From: Fibrobacterota bacterium
Lineage (GTDB): Bacteria; Fibrobacterota; Chitinivibrionia; Chitinivibrionales; Chitinispirillaceae
Assembly (NCBI GenBank): GCA_023436205.1
Contig: JAEZKC010000106.1
Span: 62,001 to 126,000 of the forward strand
Direction of reading: 5' to 3'
Length of the DNA: 64,000 nt
Shown: piece after piece, positions 1 to 9,440 of the stretch
How the letters are laid out: each line of letters starts with the position of its first letter
Numbering within the stretch: the stretch's first letter is position 1
Position numbers and translations under genes: made by a program
The notes under the pieces: model-generated
Told to the model about the DNA's origin: nothing
The model's database searches: none
Seen by the model: the letters and a program-made list of their open reading frames with translations, nothing else

Positions 1-114
1 CTCACCTCTTTGAAGAATACAATAAATGTGAAAGTACGGCAAGCGGCTTTGGCCCATCAGTTGCGCTGCAGACCCATTATAAGGCATTGATTTATATCAC
101 AAGGAGGATCTATC
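1..114. other. window edge upstream of the first gene
   Basis: No complete gene is visible. One plus-strand frame is open from the window edge to a TAG at 126-128, overlapping the start of the next gene by 14 bases. It could be the last 41 codons of an upstream gene, but no family is recognisable, so this is only a possibility. A strong ribosome binding site (AAGGAGG, about 102-108) belongs to the lipoprotein gene that starts at 115. Confidence 0.3.
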
Positions 115-843
115 ATGAAGAAAATTAGATTCATCTTCGGTTCCAGGCCTTTCGCTTTCGCATTTATTTTGGGTGCATCACTGTTTTTGGCCTCCTGTGG
201 AGGAAACGGTACCCGCAATGGGTCCGACGGAGGAGACGGGTCCATGCCTCAGGATTCTACCGACACCACAACAACCGTCTACAGGGCAGATCTGCACTCC
301 CTGAATGACTCAATCACACAAAATTCTGTAAATGGCACCGCCACTATCAGAATAAAGGGTGATACCATGTTTATCAATGTCATGGCTGCCGGGCTGGCTC
401 CTGACATGACCCACATGATGCACATTCATGGTTTCCTAGATGGAAAAGATGCCACTTGCGCTTCCATGGATCAGGACACCAACAGTGATGGCATAATCGA
501 TGAAGTAGAAGCAAGAGACGCATCAGGAGTCACTATAATTCCTTTCAATGGTAATCCCGCAGAACTGGATATAAAGGGCGATGGTTACCCCGAAGCCGAT
601 CAGCAGGGAATAGTCACCTACAATGACACGGTAATGCTCAGTGAGCTTCGTTCCGCCATGAAGCAGAAATACGGAACCGATTCACTTCAGCTGGAAAACA
701 AGGTCATCTATATTCATGGTGTTCCAGATGATACAGAATTGCCGGAATCTGTACAGTCGCTTCCCGATGTACCCGCCTCCAAAACTCTACCGATTGCCTG
801 CGGAGAGCTGGAAAAAGTGGACGACTCCTGGCTTCCTTTTTAA
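115..843 (+). CDS. CHRD/SOD-like domain lipoprotein
   Basis: A 242-residue exported lipoprotein. Residues 1-28 form a signal peptide ending in a lipobox (LASC, lipidated Cys28), followed by a Gly/Ser/Asp linker. Residues 55-235 resemble the CHRD domain, a beta-sandwich related to Cu/Zn superoxide dismutase: a His cluster (HMMHIHG, near 100-106), and a C-terminal PIACG motif with Cys229 that could pair with Cys115. A loop at 119-130 (DQDTNSDGIIDE) has the Asp/Asn spacing of a calcium-binding thrombospondin-3 or dockerin-like loop, which is unusual inside this fold. The ATG lies 6 bases after AAGGAGG. Enzymatic SOD activity is not supported because the full metal-ligand set is not evident; an extracytoplasmic binding role is inferred. 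Confidence 0.75.
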   Translation: MKKIRFIFGSRPFAFAFILGASLFLASCGGNGTRNGSDGGDGSMPQDSTDTTTTVYRADLHSLNDSITQNSVNGTATIRIKGDTMFINVMAAGLAPDMTHMMHIHGFLDGKDATCASMDQDTNSDGIIDEVEARDASGVTIIPFNGNPAELDIKGDGYPEADQQGIVTYNDTVMLSELRSAMKQKYGTDSLQLENKVIYIHGVPDDTELPESVQSLPDVPASKTLPIACGELEKVDDSWLPF

Positions 844-1170
844 GTGAGAGGCATATTCCAAACCCGGTTATTTGACCGGGTTTGGCTTCCAATATTGAAA
901 AATTCATCCTCTCACGCGCTACTTAAATACTTGATCTATCACTGGATACGAGTTCAGACAGCGCAGTTTTAATCATGAACTCCTTTTCCGCATAGATAAA
1001 GAAACTACCTCTTTTAATTTGAATTTCATTTTTATCTACAAGGTTAATCCTTTTACATCACACCTACCCATCCAATAAAGGGCAACCTACATTCCTCAAA
1101 AAAATCCTTCATAAGTTCTTCTTTTCCCATATATTGATGTAAATCCTATTAAAACCTGGAGCGTTTCATT
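844..1170. other. intergenic region
   Basis: A gene-free stretch of 327 bases between two plus-strand genes. It holds the hairpin at 860-883 and is otherwise AT-rich with no convincing ORF. It presumably carries the promoter of the GH16 gene, but I could not identify clear -35/-10 elements. Confidence 0.4.
860..883 (+). terminator. hairpin terminator after CHRD lipoprotein
   Basis: A perfect 9-bp stem AAACCCGGT / ACCGGGTTT with a 6-base loop lies 17 bases after the stop codon. The Ts sit inside the 3' arm rather than in a long tail, so it is a plausible but not ideal rho-independent terminator. Confidence 0.6.
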
Positions 1171-2667
1171 TTGAAGAATCAGACCTTAAAAGCATGCTTT
1201 TTTCTTGTAATCACTGCTTTTTTCCCTTCGAAAATATTTCCTGACCCGCCAGTTTCACTGGAAGGATGGGAGATGGTCTTTGAAGATGAATTCGAGGGAT
1301 CATCTCTGGACTCCCGCAAATGGAACCCGACTTACAACTGGGGTCATACTCACAATCACAGGGCATACTGTGTTGCAGAAAATGTTCTGGTTGAAAGCGG
1401 CATCCTCAAAATAAAGGGCGAGGCTAAGCGCCACCCAAATGCTCCGGCTACAGTGACCAGTGGTGGCAAAACTTACTCTCTCGATTTTACCTCCGGTGCA
1501 ATTGACAGTAGGAATAAGTTTTCAGTTAAATATGGTTATATCGAAGGACGTTTCAAAATGCCCTCTCAGCGAGGCACATGGCCTGCTTTCTGGATGCTTC
1601 AGGACGGATGGCCACCGGAAATAGACATTTTCGAAGTTCCACATCGCAGAGATCAGCATCATTATTACCTCCATTATACCCAACCGGACTGGTATGATCA
1701 GCACGGATCTGCCTGGGATCATGAAGCCTCGTTTGGTGGAGTACATACCGGTCCAAACAAATCGTCAGATTTTCACACTTACGGGGTTGAGTGGAATGAA
1801 AATGCCATGAATTTTTACTTTGATGATCAGCGGGTAGCATCCTACAACCGTCCCAGAGAAATTAGTCAGACCCAAGCCATGTATCTGATCATAAACCTTG
1901 CAATCGGAGGTTGGGCTACAGATGGAGGGGATCCCATTGAGGTCACTGCCGACAATCCTGCCTGGTTGGAATGCGACTGGGTGCGGGTTTACCAGAAGAA
2001 AGCCTCTGTGCCTCAAACGGTACGTCTGCTCTCAGTTGCAGAGGGACTCTGCATGGTTTCTCAGGGAAATACGGTTGTCCTTGGCTCGAACAGTGATCCG
2101 AATGCTTATGTAAACCTTGAAAATTTAGGGGGCAATGTCTATAGGGTCAATTTTGGAAGTAAAGTCCTGGAGATACCCAATGAATCAACTGCTCCGGGAA
2201 CAGCAGCGGGACTTTGGGATTGGAATGGTAAAAATCATCAAAAGGTTGTTTTCGAACCTCAAAGCGGATTCAGTAGTACAGTAGTACGGCTAAAAATGTT
2301 GCATAGTGGTCACTATCTGCGCAGCGATGGAACAAATGTAATTCAGGACTGGAATACGAGCTGGCCCTGGAATCAGAACTGGAAAGTTATTTTCAGCGAT
2401 GCAGATTTGCCAGTAGCAACCGATGTTAAAAGGAATGGAAAAGAAAGGAACAGCCAAATCTTAAGTGTTAATAAAACTTCCATGATAATCAAGTCAGAGG
2501 AATTTACAGTCTGTCAGATTTTCAACCTTAACGGCAGAATCATTAAAGAAATGAGTATTACAGGTATCACTGAATTCGATTTGAAAGATCTTTCAAGTGG
2601 CACCTATCTGTTGCGAATTACAAACAAGAAAACTTCTTTTCAGAAGATATTTACAATAAATCGATGA
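1171..2667 (+). CDS. GH16 family glycoside hydrolase, secreted
   Basis: A 498-residue enzyme of the laminarinase/beta-glucanase family, expected to hydrolyse beta-1,3 or mixed-linkage glucans or related polysaccharides outside the cell. It starts at TTG with GGAG about 10 bases upstream. Order: signal peptide 1-24; GH16 jelly-roll about 30-275 with catalytic motif EIDIFE (nucleophile Glu150, Asp152, acid/base Glu155, the beta-bulge form); about 285-410 resembles a ricin/CBM13-type beta-trefoil (Q-W-like repeats); 430-498 is a Por/T9SS-like C-terminal module (FNLNGRII..GTYLLRI) seen on other exported hydrolases here. The exact substrate cannot be read from sequence. Catalytic domain assignment is secure; the trefoil and sorting-domain assignments are by resemblance. 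Confidence 0.88.
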   Translation: MKNQTLKACFFLVITAFFPSKIFPDPPVSLEGWEMVFEDEFEGSSLDSRKWNPTYNWGHTHNHRAYCVAENVLVESGILKIKGEAKRHPNAPATVTSGGKTYSLDFTSGAIDSRNKFSVKYGYIEGRFKMPSQRGTWPAFWMLQDGWPPEIDIFEVPHRRDQHHYYLHYTQPDWYDQHGSAWDHEASFGGVHTGPNKSSDFHTYGVEWNENAMNFYFDDQRVASYNRPREISQTQAMYLIINLAIGGWATDGGDPIEVTADNPAWLECDWVRVYQKKASVPQTVRLLSVAEGLCMVSQGNTVVLGSNSDPNAYVNLENLGGNVYRVNFGSKVLEIPNESTAPGTAAGLWDWNGKNHQKVVFEPQSGFSSTVVRLKMLHSGHYLRSDGTNVIQDWNTSWPWNQNWKVIFSDADLPVATDVKRNGKERNSQILSVNKTSMIIKSEEFTVCQIFNLNGRIIKEMSITGITEFDLKDLSSGTYLLRITNKKTSFQKIFTINR

Positions 2668-2668
2668 A

Positions 2669-3283
2669 TCACAAAAAGAGTGGTTGCCTGATAATGGTTT
2701 TCCATTTTTGAGGATCGGCTTTTCTAATATCACTTAGATAAATTTCATGGTGCTTTCCAGAAAGTTTTCCTCTGGATTCTACAAACTGATGCAGCTTTTC
2801 CACAGTAGGACCTTCCGCTGAAAACGGTCCAACATGCATAATCTGCGCAGCAGTTCCTTCTTCAAAAGATTCAAAACGTAAATGCTTTATTGATGGTAAC
2901 CCTTTTTTTTTCAGGGTTGTTTCTTCACATGCTTCCCAAAACAAGTCTTTATTTACGAGGTCTGGTTGCATGATCATCATGGTCCATTTCCAGTTGGATT
3001 TATCACCGGTTGAAAATACTGACATATCGTCTGCCCACCAAAGACCTTCTAATGGCATAACGCTGTAATCAACACCCAACTCACTTTTCTTGATTTTGAA
3101 CTTGAGAGTATATGCCACAGAAAACAAGGCTTCTACAGCCTGCGCATAATCTTGAGAAGAATTGGGGTCACCTTCACCATCGATCATGAGGAAATTCATT
3201 CTGGGAACTTCAACCAGAGTAACTTCTTTAGCTGAACAATTATAGAGGGAAGCCATTGTTTTTTTAAAATCTATTTTCTGCAT
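2669..3283 (-). CDS. GyrI-like small-molecule-binding domain protein
   Basis: A 204-residue soluble protein resembling stand-alone GyrI-like (SRPBCC/SHS2-type) proteins, which bind small hydrophobic or cationic ligands and in some cases hydrolyse cyclopropanoids. Supporting motifs are FLMIDGEGDP near residue 30, the hydrophobic LEGLWWADD segment, and AAQIMHVGPF..EGPTVEKLHQF typical of the second repeat. There is no DNA-binding domain, unlike the AraC-fused versions. It is convergent with the GH16 gene, with stop codons one base apart. No pathway can be inferred from its neighbours. Confidence 0.75.
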   Translation of the reverse strand: MQKIDFKKTMASLYNCSAKEVTLVEVPRMNFLMIDGEGDPNSSQDYAQAVEALFSVAYTLKFKIKKSELGVDYSVMPLEGLWWADDMSVFSTGDKSNWKWTMMIMQPDLVNKDLFWEACEETTLKKKGLPSIKHLRFESFEEGTAAQIMHVGPFSAEGPTVEKLHQFVESRGKLSGKHHEIYLSDIRKADPQKWKTIIRQPLFL

Positions 3284-3558
3284 TTCCCAACCCCACTGTA
3301 AATCATATTAATTATAAAAGAAGATGAATCTGCTTGAATAAATTATCTGCACCTAAATGAGTTTTTCCTTATTATGATGGGATACTCAACTTACATTTTA
3401 AGGGTAAATTCTGTAGGATACAAGCAAAATACATAAAACAACACGTTACAGTTTTCTTTTTGTAAGGTAAGCTTTCGCCCCTTAACCTGAAGAAATTTAT
3501 TATAATAATAATGTATAAGACTAGATTTCCATTTGATCGATTAGGCTTGGAGGCTAAA

Positions 3559-6420
3559 ATGAAATCCGCCGAAAAATTTTTTCCCACAGCTTTATTTCTG
3601 ATTGCAGTTCTGGCTCTGACCAGTCATGCACAAGTTCATCCGTCCTCAATAACGATACCGGTCACCTATTATGACTTTCATTCAGACAGAAGCAACCCGG
3701 AATTTGAGTGCCCGCATAAAGGCGGACTTCGTACGGGAATGGTGGCATTAAGTCTGGATGATGAAGGCAAACCAACAGTGGGACCCTCACCCTATATCAA
3801 TCAGTATGTGAAGTACTGGTTCAGGGACTGGGCGAACGGGGGTGGAAAGGGTGATTCTACCAAGCCTCTCTATGATCCATCTCTGAAGGTTAAAGAGCGC
3901 TTTAACGGTAATGAATTTGATGTCAATGTCTCCTTTGTTAGAAATGAAACCGTGACTCATGATACCGCTTTCAAAAACGTGGTAATTCCGGGGGAATTGC
4001 TGTTTACACATTCCGGCGGAGGTATTTACACCTACGACAAAACGTCTTTTTTTCCCATCGACGGGCAGGGATTCGGCAATGAATGGACTGCAGATAATGG
4101 AGTAACAGGAGATCATAATTATTCCTTCACCATGGAGATGGTGTGGAGTTTCAAGATGGAACCGGGACTTCAATTTACCTTCAGAGGTGATGATGATGTC
4201 TGGTTATTTGTAAACAATCGTTTGGTGATGGATCTTGGCGGAATTCATGGACCGGAATACGGCAGTGTTAACTTGGATACTGTTCCAGGATTGGAAGTAG
4301 GTCAGATTTATGATTTCCGCTTCTTTTATGCGGAAAGACACACAACAGGATCCTCCATTCGCATTGAAACCAACCTTATTGCCTACTACCCGGATTCTGT
4401 ACAGATACTTGTTCCGCCAGATACGGCAATCAAAGCGGGGACAACTCTGAAAGCCAAAGCTGTCGTTATGACAGACTCCGGAGCTATAACAAATCCCTCG
4501 GGTCAGTTCACGTGGGGCCTCATCGATCAATTTAACGCCCCAACAACCCTGCAAACCGTCGGGACTGTCGGTGACAGCATTCATTTTTCCCCGACTCTCG
4601 CCTATACAACTGTAAAGGTGTGGGTCAGGTACTATGATCCTTCCGCGCAGAGAATGGTAATGGATACAGTGTCGATTAGGGTAATCCCGGGAGACCCCGA
4701 CGCAGTATCGATCGAAGCGGCCATACCGGATACATCAAATCTTGCTGACGCCAAATTACGGGGAGCGGTACCACTGGATACCGTGCGGATCAGTTCCACT
4801 CAGAACAGTACCAGCGATTTTTATGCAGTGCTGCGCGACCAGTACGGAAATTATTGTTATCCTGCAGGACCACCTTCCGCAACTGCTACCTGGAGTTCCG
4901 CGCAAACCGATATTGCCATTGCAAAGAATGGTGCTCAAGTTGCACTTGGTCAAGGATTGGCGGAGCGGGGAGGCCAAAGCGGAACAACAACCATAAACGT
5001 TAGTGCTCAGGTGGGCAGCAGCACTTTTTCTGATGATGTTGCTATAAGAGTAAATAATATCACCTACACCGCACTGCAACTGGGTGTGATGGTCAATGGA
5101 GAGTTTAAAAAAATCGATACACTCATTCTCTCTTCCAACACAGATACCACAATTGTGGCCATAGGTCAGCGTTCGGACAACGGTGAATGGGAACCTGCTT
5201 CCATGCAATTGAGGGCTGGAGGCATGAGCTTTTCACCAGCTCCATCCGGAGGAGAAATAAGTTCCTGGACGTTCCATTGTAATGATCGTGGCGAAGGCTG
5301 GGCTCAGGGTAGTGTACAGGGAGCTGTATCACAGCAGCTAGTCATCATAGCCAGACTCGGTCCAGCCAGCATGGCTTTTTATGATAAACCGGGAAGTCCG
5401 GAAAATTTGATTCCACTACCTGATAGAGATACTATTCGTGCTGGCGATACCATTAGCATTTACGCAAAATTATTCGATGGATCGGGCAAATGGCTAAATG
5501 ATTTTGAATCTGCCGACTCGCTTAGAAACAGAATAACTTGGAGAGTAACCAGAAGTACTGATGCATTTTTCGGTCCGACCACCGGAAACATGAGCCGTTT
5601 CAGCAGTATTGTTGCGAATCAAACGTATACCGTAACTGCAACCTATTCTCATCTGGGAATCATTGTCAGCCATTCAATGGATATTCACGTACTTCCGGGA
5701 GAGCCGGTATCGCTTGACATTCAAAAGGATTCTGTAGTTGCGAATCTTTATGACAAGGATGACTTCAAGGACTATTATTTCGCAAAGACCGAGAATAATC
5801 TAGTGATCTGGGCTGTTACGCGAGATAAGTACGGCAATTATGTTGGACATGCCACCCAGGCTCAATGGCAGAGTACCAACAACGAATTTGCGGATGTATC
5901 CGGTAGAGCAGGGAGCTCAGCGCTGGTTACAAAAAAGCTTAATTACGCAGTAGACCAGATGTATATCATTGTGTCTCAGGACGGGCTTACGCCGGACACA
6001 TTAAAAATGAACAGTCTGGGTGAGAATTCGTTAACAGCTGGTCCAAACCCATTCATCCCGAATGTAACTCCAATCTCTTCTTTTCTATCACAAGAAGGTA
6101 TGAATTTCTACAGCAACGTAATTGGAGAACAGTCTAAAGGTTTACTTATTGGAGTGGAATCTCCTAAGCCGTTCAAAAAAGACGGAAGAACAGGTAAAAT
6201 TGGTAAAGTGGTGATTTACGATGCCGTGGGGAATGTCGTGGCCAGTAGCCGGGTCGAACTTAAGCAAGCCAAAGCTGCTAACACCTATGGTGCAGTATGG
6301 GACGGAAAGAATGAAAAGGGACGAATTGTGGGCCCGGGAGTTTACCTTTTGCGAATCAGCGCTGAACAGGTTGACGGTAAACCATATTTAAAACAGAAAA
6401 AATTGGGAGTAGCTCGATAA
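3559..6420 (+). CDS. fibro-slime domain surface protein
   Basis: A 953-residue secreted protein. I place the start at ATG 3559, where TGGAGG sits 5 bases upstream and the protein begins directly with a signal peptide (cleavage near SHA-Q, residue 24); an upstream in-frame ATG at 3511 lacks these. About residues 30-275 form a fibro-slime (PA14-related) domain, with DDDVWLFVNNRLVMDLGG as the signature calcium/carbohydrate-binding loop. This domain is characteristic of Fibrobacter outer-membrane proteins associated with adhesion to cellulose. Residues 300-830 look like several Ig-like beta modules with the repeated phrase DxYGNY. The last 90 residues resemble a FlgD-type Ig domain (WDGKNEKG..PGVYLLRI), often an export or anchoring tail. 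Adhesion is inferred from the family. Confidence 0.88.
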   Translation: MKSAEKFFPTALFLIAVLALTSHAQVHPSSITIPVTYYDFHSDRSNPEFECPHKGGLRTGMVALSLDDEGKPTVGPSPYINQYVKYWFRDWANGGGKGDSTKPLYDPSLKVKERFNGNEFDVNVSFVRNETVTHDTAFKNVVIPGELLFTHSGGGIYTYDKTSFFPIDGQGFGNEWTADNGVTGDHNYSFTMEMVWSFKMEPGLQFTFRGDDDVWLFVNNRLVMDLGGIHGPEYGSVNLDTVPGLEVGQIYDFRFFYAERHTTGSSIRIETNLIAYYPDSVQILVPPDTAIKAGTTLKAKAVVMTDSGAITNPSGQFTWGLIDQFNAPTTLQTVGTVGDSIHFSPTLAYTTVKVWVRYYDPSAQRMVMDTVSIRVIPGDPDAVSIEAAIPDTSNLADAKLRGAVPLDTVRISSTQNSTSDFYAVLRDQYGNYCYPAGPPSATATWSSAQTDIAIAKNGAQVALGQGLAERGGQSGTTTINVSAQVGSSTFSDDVAIRVNNITYTALQLGVMVNGEFKKIDTLILSSNTDTTIVAIGQRSDNGEWEPASMQLRAGGMSFSPAPSGGEISSWTFHCNDRGEGWAQGSVQGAVSQQLVIIARLGPASMAFYDKPGSPENLIPLPDRDTIRAGDTISIYAKLFDGSGKWLNDFESADSLRNRITWRVTRSTDAFFGPTTGNMSRFSSIVANQTYTVTATYSHLGIIVSHSMDIHVLPGEPVSLDIQKDSVVANLYDKDDFKDYYFAKTENNLVIWAVTRDKYGNYVGHATQAQWQSTNNEFADVSGRAGSSALVTKKLNYAVDQMYIIVSQDGLTPDTLKMNSLGENSLTAGPNPFIPNVTPISSFLSQEGMNFYSNVIGEQSKGLLIGVESPKPFKKDGRTGKIGKVVIYDAVGNVVASSRVELKQAKAANTYGAVWDGKNEKGRIVGPGVYLLRISAEQVDGKPYLKQKKLGVAR

Positions 6421-6452
6421 GTAGTTACAGATAGGGCGGAAGTCGTTTTTAC

Positions 6453-6476
6453 AGGCGGGAAAAAGTCCCGCCTTTT
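6453..6476 (+). terminator. rho-independent terminator
   Basis: A perfect 8-bp GC-rich stem AGGCGGGA / TCCCGCCT with a 5-base A-rich loop, followed by TTTT. It lies 32 bases after the fibro-slime stop codon and between convergent genes; the A-rich loop makes it usable from both sides. Confidence 0.85.
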
Positions 6477-6503
6477 GTTGGAGAAAATGGAGCGTTTATT
6501 TAT

Positions 6504-9182
6504 CTACTCAAGAATTTCCTGGGAATGGTAGCAATAATTCTTAATTCCTTTGTATGATACAGATCCCACCCAGGTTTCTTTTAGCCATATTCGATTCTGT
6601 TCTTCATCCGTCACTTTATTAAAACATAAAATTTTCCTTCTCGGAACTACCCCTTTTTCACTAACACTCCCCCATCCACTATGTATAGAATAGTGCATCA
6701 GATGCGATCCCTGCTCATTCCAAAGTAATAATGCTTTTCCGCGATTGAAGTCAAATCCCGCCCGGAGAACAGTTTCATAAAAGATCTCCGCCTGAGATAC
6801 AGTCAAAAACTGGGCAATTTCCTCCAGAATTTCCGGTTTGGTTTTTAATTCATTCATTCTCTTTTCGACCTGATGCTTGAAATCAATTGGGGCCTTAAAT
6901 CTAAACAGCCAGTTTTCCAGCTTTTCATAAGTGCGGTCTCTTCTGGCAAGAAGAGAATATCCCGATGTTTCAATTGTTACTACAATCAATTCGCTGACAA
7001 CTACGCCCGGCACTTCCACCAGAAGAACTTCTTTTAAAGAATCATACGTATGGGTAAAGCTCTTTTCAAGCTGATTCACTTTTACGGAGACAGTACATCT
7101 TTTGTCAATACCGAATATCTCCAGAATCCAATTTCTGTTGCATGGGATACACATTTGATTTCCCGATGAAGGATTTATTCGGATTTCCATTGAGTTTTCA
7201 TTCCATTTTTGTGTCAGCAGAGTTTCAACATAAGCTCCTGATTTGTATTCCTGGCTGACTCCATCATCTTCGTACAAGACAAACTCACCGCTTGCACCGG
7301 CAAAAACCTTCACTTTAAGAGAATGGGGATTCTTATCGGCCTCAGTGCAACAATCTGATGCACATGGAATTATACTGCCAGCAGGTGCATATACTGGGAT
7401 TTGATCCTTTCCACCGAATTCGTGAAAAAGACGATCTCCTCCCATATACTCCCCACTGAAAAAGTTATACCAGTGCCCCTGGGGAAGCCAGACCAGTTGC
7501 GATGATAAACCAGTCTCCGGGTTGACAGGGTTTGTAAATGGAGCAACAATGAGATCTTTTCCGAAATAATACTGCGCCGGAGTTACAAACGCTTCCTCCT
7601 GCTGCGGATATTCAAAATACATTGGCCTTACAAATGGAACGCTTGTTATCTCCGTCAAGCGACTGCAGGAATAGATATAAGGAATTATAGAATGACGGAG
7701 TCGCATGGCATCTCTGATAATCTGAAACGTAGTAGGATCATACACAAAGGGCCTTCGGTCCTGAAATGAACTGTTAGAAGAGTGGATCCTGAGAATGGGG
7801 CTGAAAACACCGAATTGAACCCATCTAAGGTAGAGCTCCGGATCTTCAGTGCCATGAAAATGCCCGCCAATATCATGGCTCCAGTAACAAAAACCCACAT
7901 TCGCTGCAGTAGATGTAAAATACGGTTGGAAGGCAAGACTCTGCCATGTCACATGTGTATCTCCGGAAAATCCGATCGGATAGCGATGGCCTCCCAGACC
8001 ACAGTAACGGGAAAAGATGAATGGCCTTTTCCCATCACGGGCCGAATCCAGAAAATGCAGATGATTGAGTTGGAAAAGAGGATCCAATCCTTTGATCCCA
8101 CTTTCGGTTCCCTGCTGCCAGTCGATCCACCAAAAGTCAACTCCAGATTGTTCTAGAGGATGGTGGAGAAATTCAAAATAGCCTTTCATGAATTTAGGAT
8201 CAGCTACGTTAAATTCGACAGGTTGTTTACTTGTAAAATCAATCCCCATATACTCGGCCATTTTGGCATACGCATCTTCATGCGGATGGACTCCATCACG
8301 TGGATGAAGATTTAAACTTGATCGAATTCCTCTTGTGTGTAAGAACCTGAAGAACCCTTCAGGGTCCGGAAAAAGGTCCCTGTTCCAGCTATACCCTGTC
8401 CACCCGCGGTGATAGGGATTTTTAACTATATGCCAATCCATGTCCACCACGCACACAGATAGAGGAATTCCATGTTTTGCAAAATCCTCTACCAGCGTTT
8501 CAAGCTCAGACTGTGAATAAGCCCAATACCTGCTCCACCAGTTTCCGAATACAAAACGGGGGGGCAAGGGAATAGAACCACTCAGAGCACAAAACTGATT
8601 TATGCATTTCTTGTAATCTGATCCATAGCCAAAAAAATAGAAATCCTGATTGCCTTCTTGACGAGAACATGGCCAGCCCTGTTCATCAAAAACCGGCGAA
8701 TCCGAATCATCAACAAGAGACCATCCACTTCTGGAAATAAGTCCGGGAGAGATTTCGACTGGGCCGTTTTTTCCATCAAGAGTACGAACTGTACCCCCCA
8801 AATTTCCTGAATCCTCACTTCCAAATTGATATACTGCACCACTTTTCAGTAATGTGATTCGAAGGGTTTGGGATGAGAATTTTTCCAGAGTATTACAACA
8901 CACCAGGTGTAATTCATCTGTAACTATCTCCACTTTATCTTCTGAAACATATTTACTGAATGGAATTTTAGGTTGTTTTCGAAACCACATAAGCTGAGAA
9001 GGACGATCTTCAAATGCGGCATTGGAACTATACTCCATGCGGATAACACCGGTTGCAAGTACGGTGAACCGGGTGTTCCCTGAAAGTATTATGGAATCAG
9101 ATTCAGCCAGCGGTTGAAAGGGGAGATTGAACCGGGAAGGAGTAGATTTTTGTACGTAGAGCTGCGGGTCAGGAGAATTCAT
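6504..9182 (-). CDS. GH31 family alpha-glycosidase
   Basis: An enzyme of the alpha-glucosidase/alpha-xylosidase family. I choose ATG 9182 (AAAGGA 6 bases upstream) over an in-frame ATG at 9275; this gives 892 residues. The N-terminal galactose-mutarotase-like beta domain (about 1-215) precedes the (beta/alpha)8 barrel, where WWIDWQ carries the expected nucleophile Asp354 and FSGDTHVTW the acid/base Asp408. A proximal beta domain and a DUF5110-like region follow to about residue 730. About 150 further C-terminal residues, rich in charged helices and Trp, match nothing I recognise. No signal peptide is apparent, so it probably acts in the cytoplasm on imported alpha-linked oligosaccharides. Substrate uncertain. 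Confidence 0.88.
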   Translation of the reverse strand: MNSPDPQLYVQKSTPSRFNLPFQPLAESDSIILSGNTRFTVLATGVIRMEYSSNAAFEDRPSQLMWFRKQPKIPFSKYVSEDKVEIVTDELHLVCCNTLEKFSSQTLRITLLKSGAVYQFGSEDSGNLGGTVRTLDGKNGPVEISPGLISRSGWSLVDDSDSPVFDEQGWPCSRQEGNQDFYFFGYGSDYKKCINQFCALSGSIPLPPRFVFGNWWSRYWAYSQSELETLVEDFAKHGIPLSVCVVDMDWHIVKNPYHRGWTGYSWNRDLFPDPEGFFRFLHTRGIRSSLNLHPRDGVHPHEDAYAKMAEYMGIDFTSKQPVEFNVADPKFMKGYFEFLHHPLEQSGVDFWWIDWQQGTESGIKGLDPLFQLNHLHFLDSARDGKRPFIFSRYCGLGGHRYPIGFSGDTHVTWQSLAFQPYFTSTAANVGFCYWSHDIGGHFHGTEDPELYLRWVQFGVFSPILRIHSSNSSFQDRRPFVYDPTTFQIIRDAMRLRHSIIPYIYSCSRLTEITSVPFVRPMYFEYPQQEEAFVTPAQYYFGKDLIVAPFTNPVNPETGLSSQLVWLPQGHWYNFFSGEYMGGDRLFHEFGGKDQIPVYAPAGSIIPCASDCCTEADKNPHSLKVKVFAGASGEFVLYEDDGVSQEYKSGAYVETLLTQKWNENSMEIRINPSSGNQMCIPCNRNWILEIFGIDKRCTVSVKVNQLEKSFTHTYDSLKEVLLVEVPGVVVSELIVVTIETSGYSLLARRDRTYEKLENWLFRFKAPIDFKHQVEKRMNELKTKPEILEEIAQFLTVSQAEIFYETVLRAGFDFNRGKALLLWNEQGSHLMHYSIHSGWGSVSEKGVVPRRKILCFNKVTDEEQNRIWLKETWVGSVSYKGIKNYCYHSQEILE

Positions 9183-9440
9183 TAAGGATCCTTTCGGCGA
9201 GGAGCATATTGGTATTAAAACTAATGATGTTGAGGGGAAAAAGCTAGGCTTCCCCAAAGATGAATTAGTAATCATTCACCAGGTCACCTTTGAGGCATTG
9301 GAACCGGTTTTTCATTGAGCAGGATTTTTCACGAATTGTTTCTTAATTATATTACTTCTATTCCTTAAAAAATGAAATACTATCGTTTCTTAATCCATCT
9401 TTGAGGCATCCATTTACACTAAAGTAGAAGAGAACACAAA

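Noticed and set aside
4756..5208. 150-codon minus-strand ORF
   Set aside because: Lies inside the fibro-slime gene, whose frame is conserved throughout.
7782..8156. 124-codon plus-strand ORF
   Set aside because: Antisense to the conserved GH31 barrel, including its catalytic motif region.
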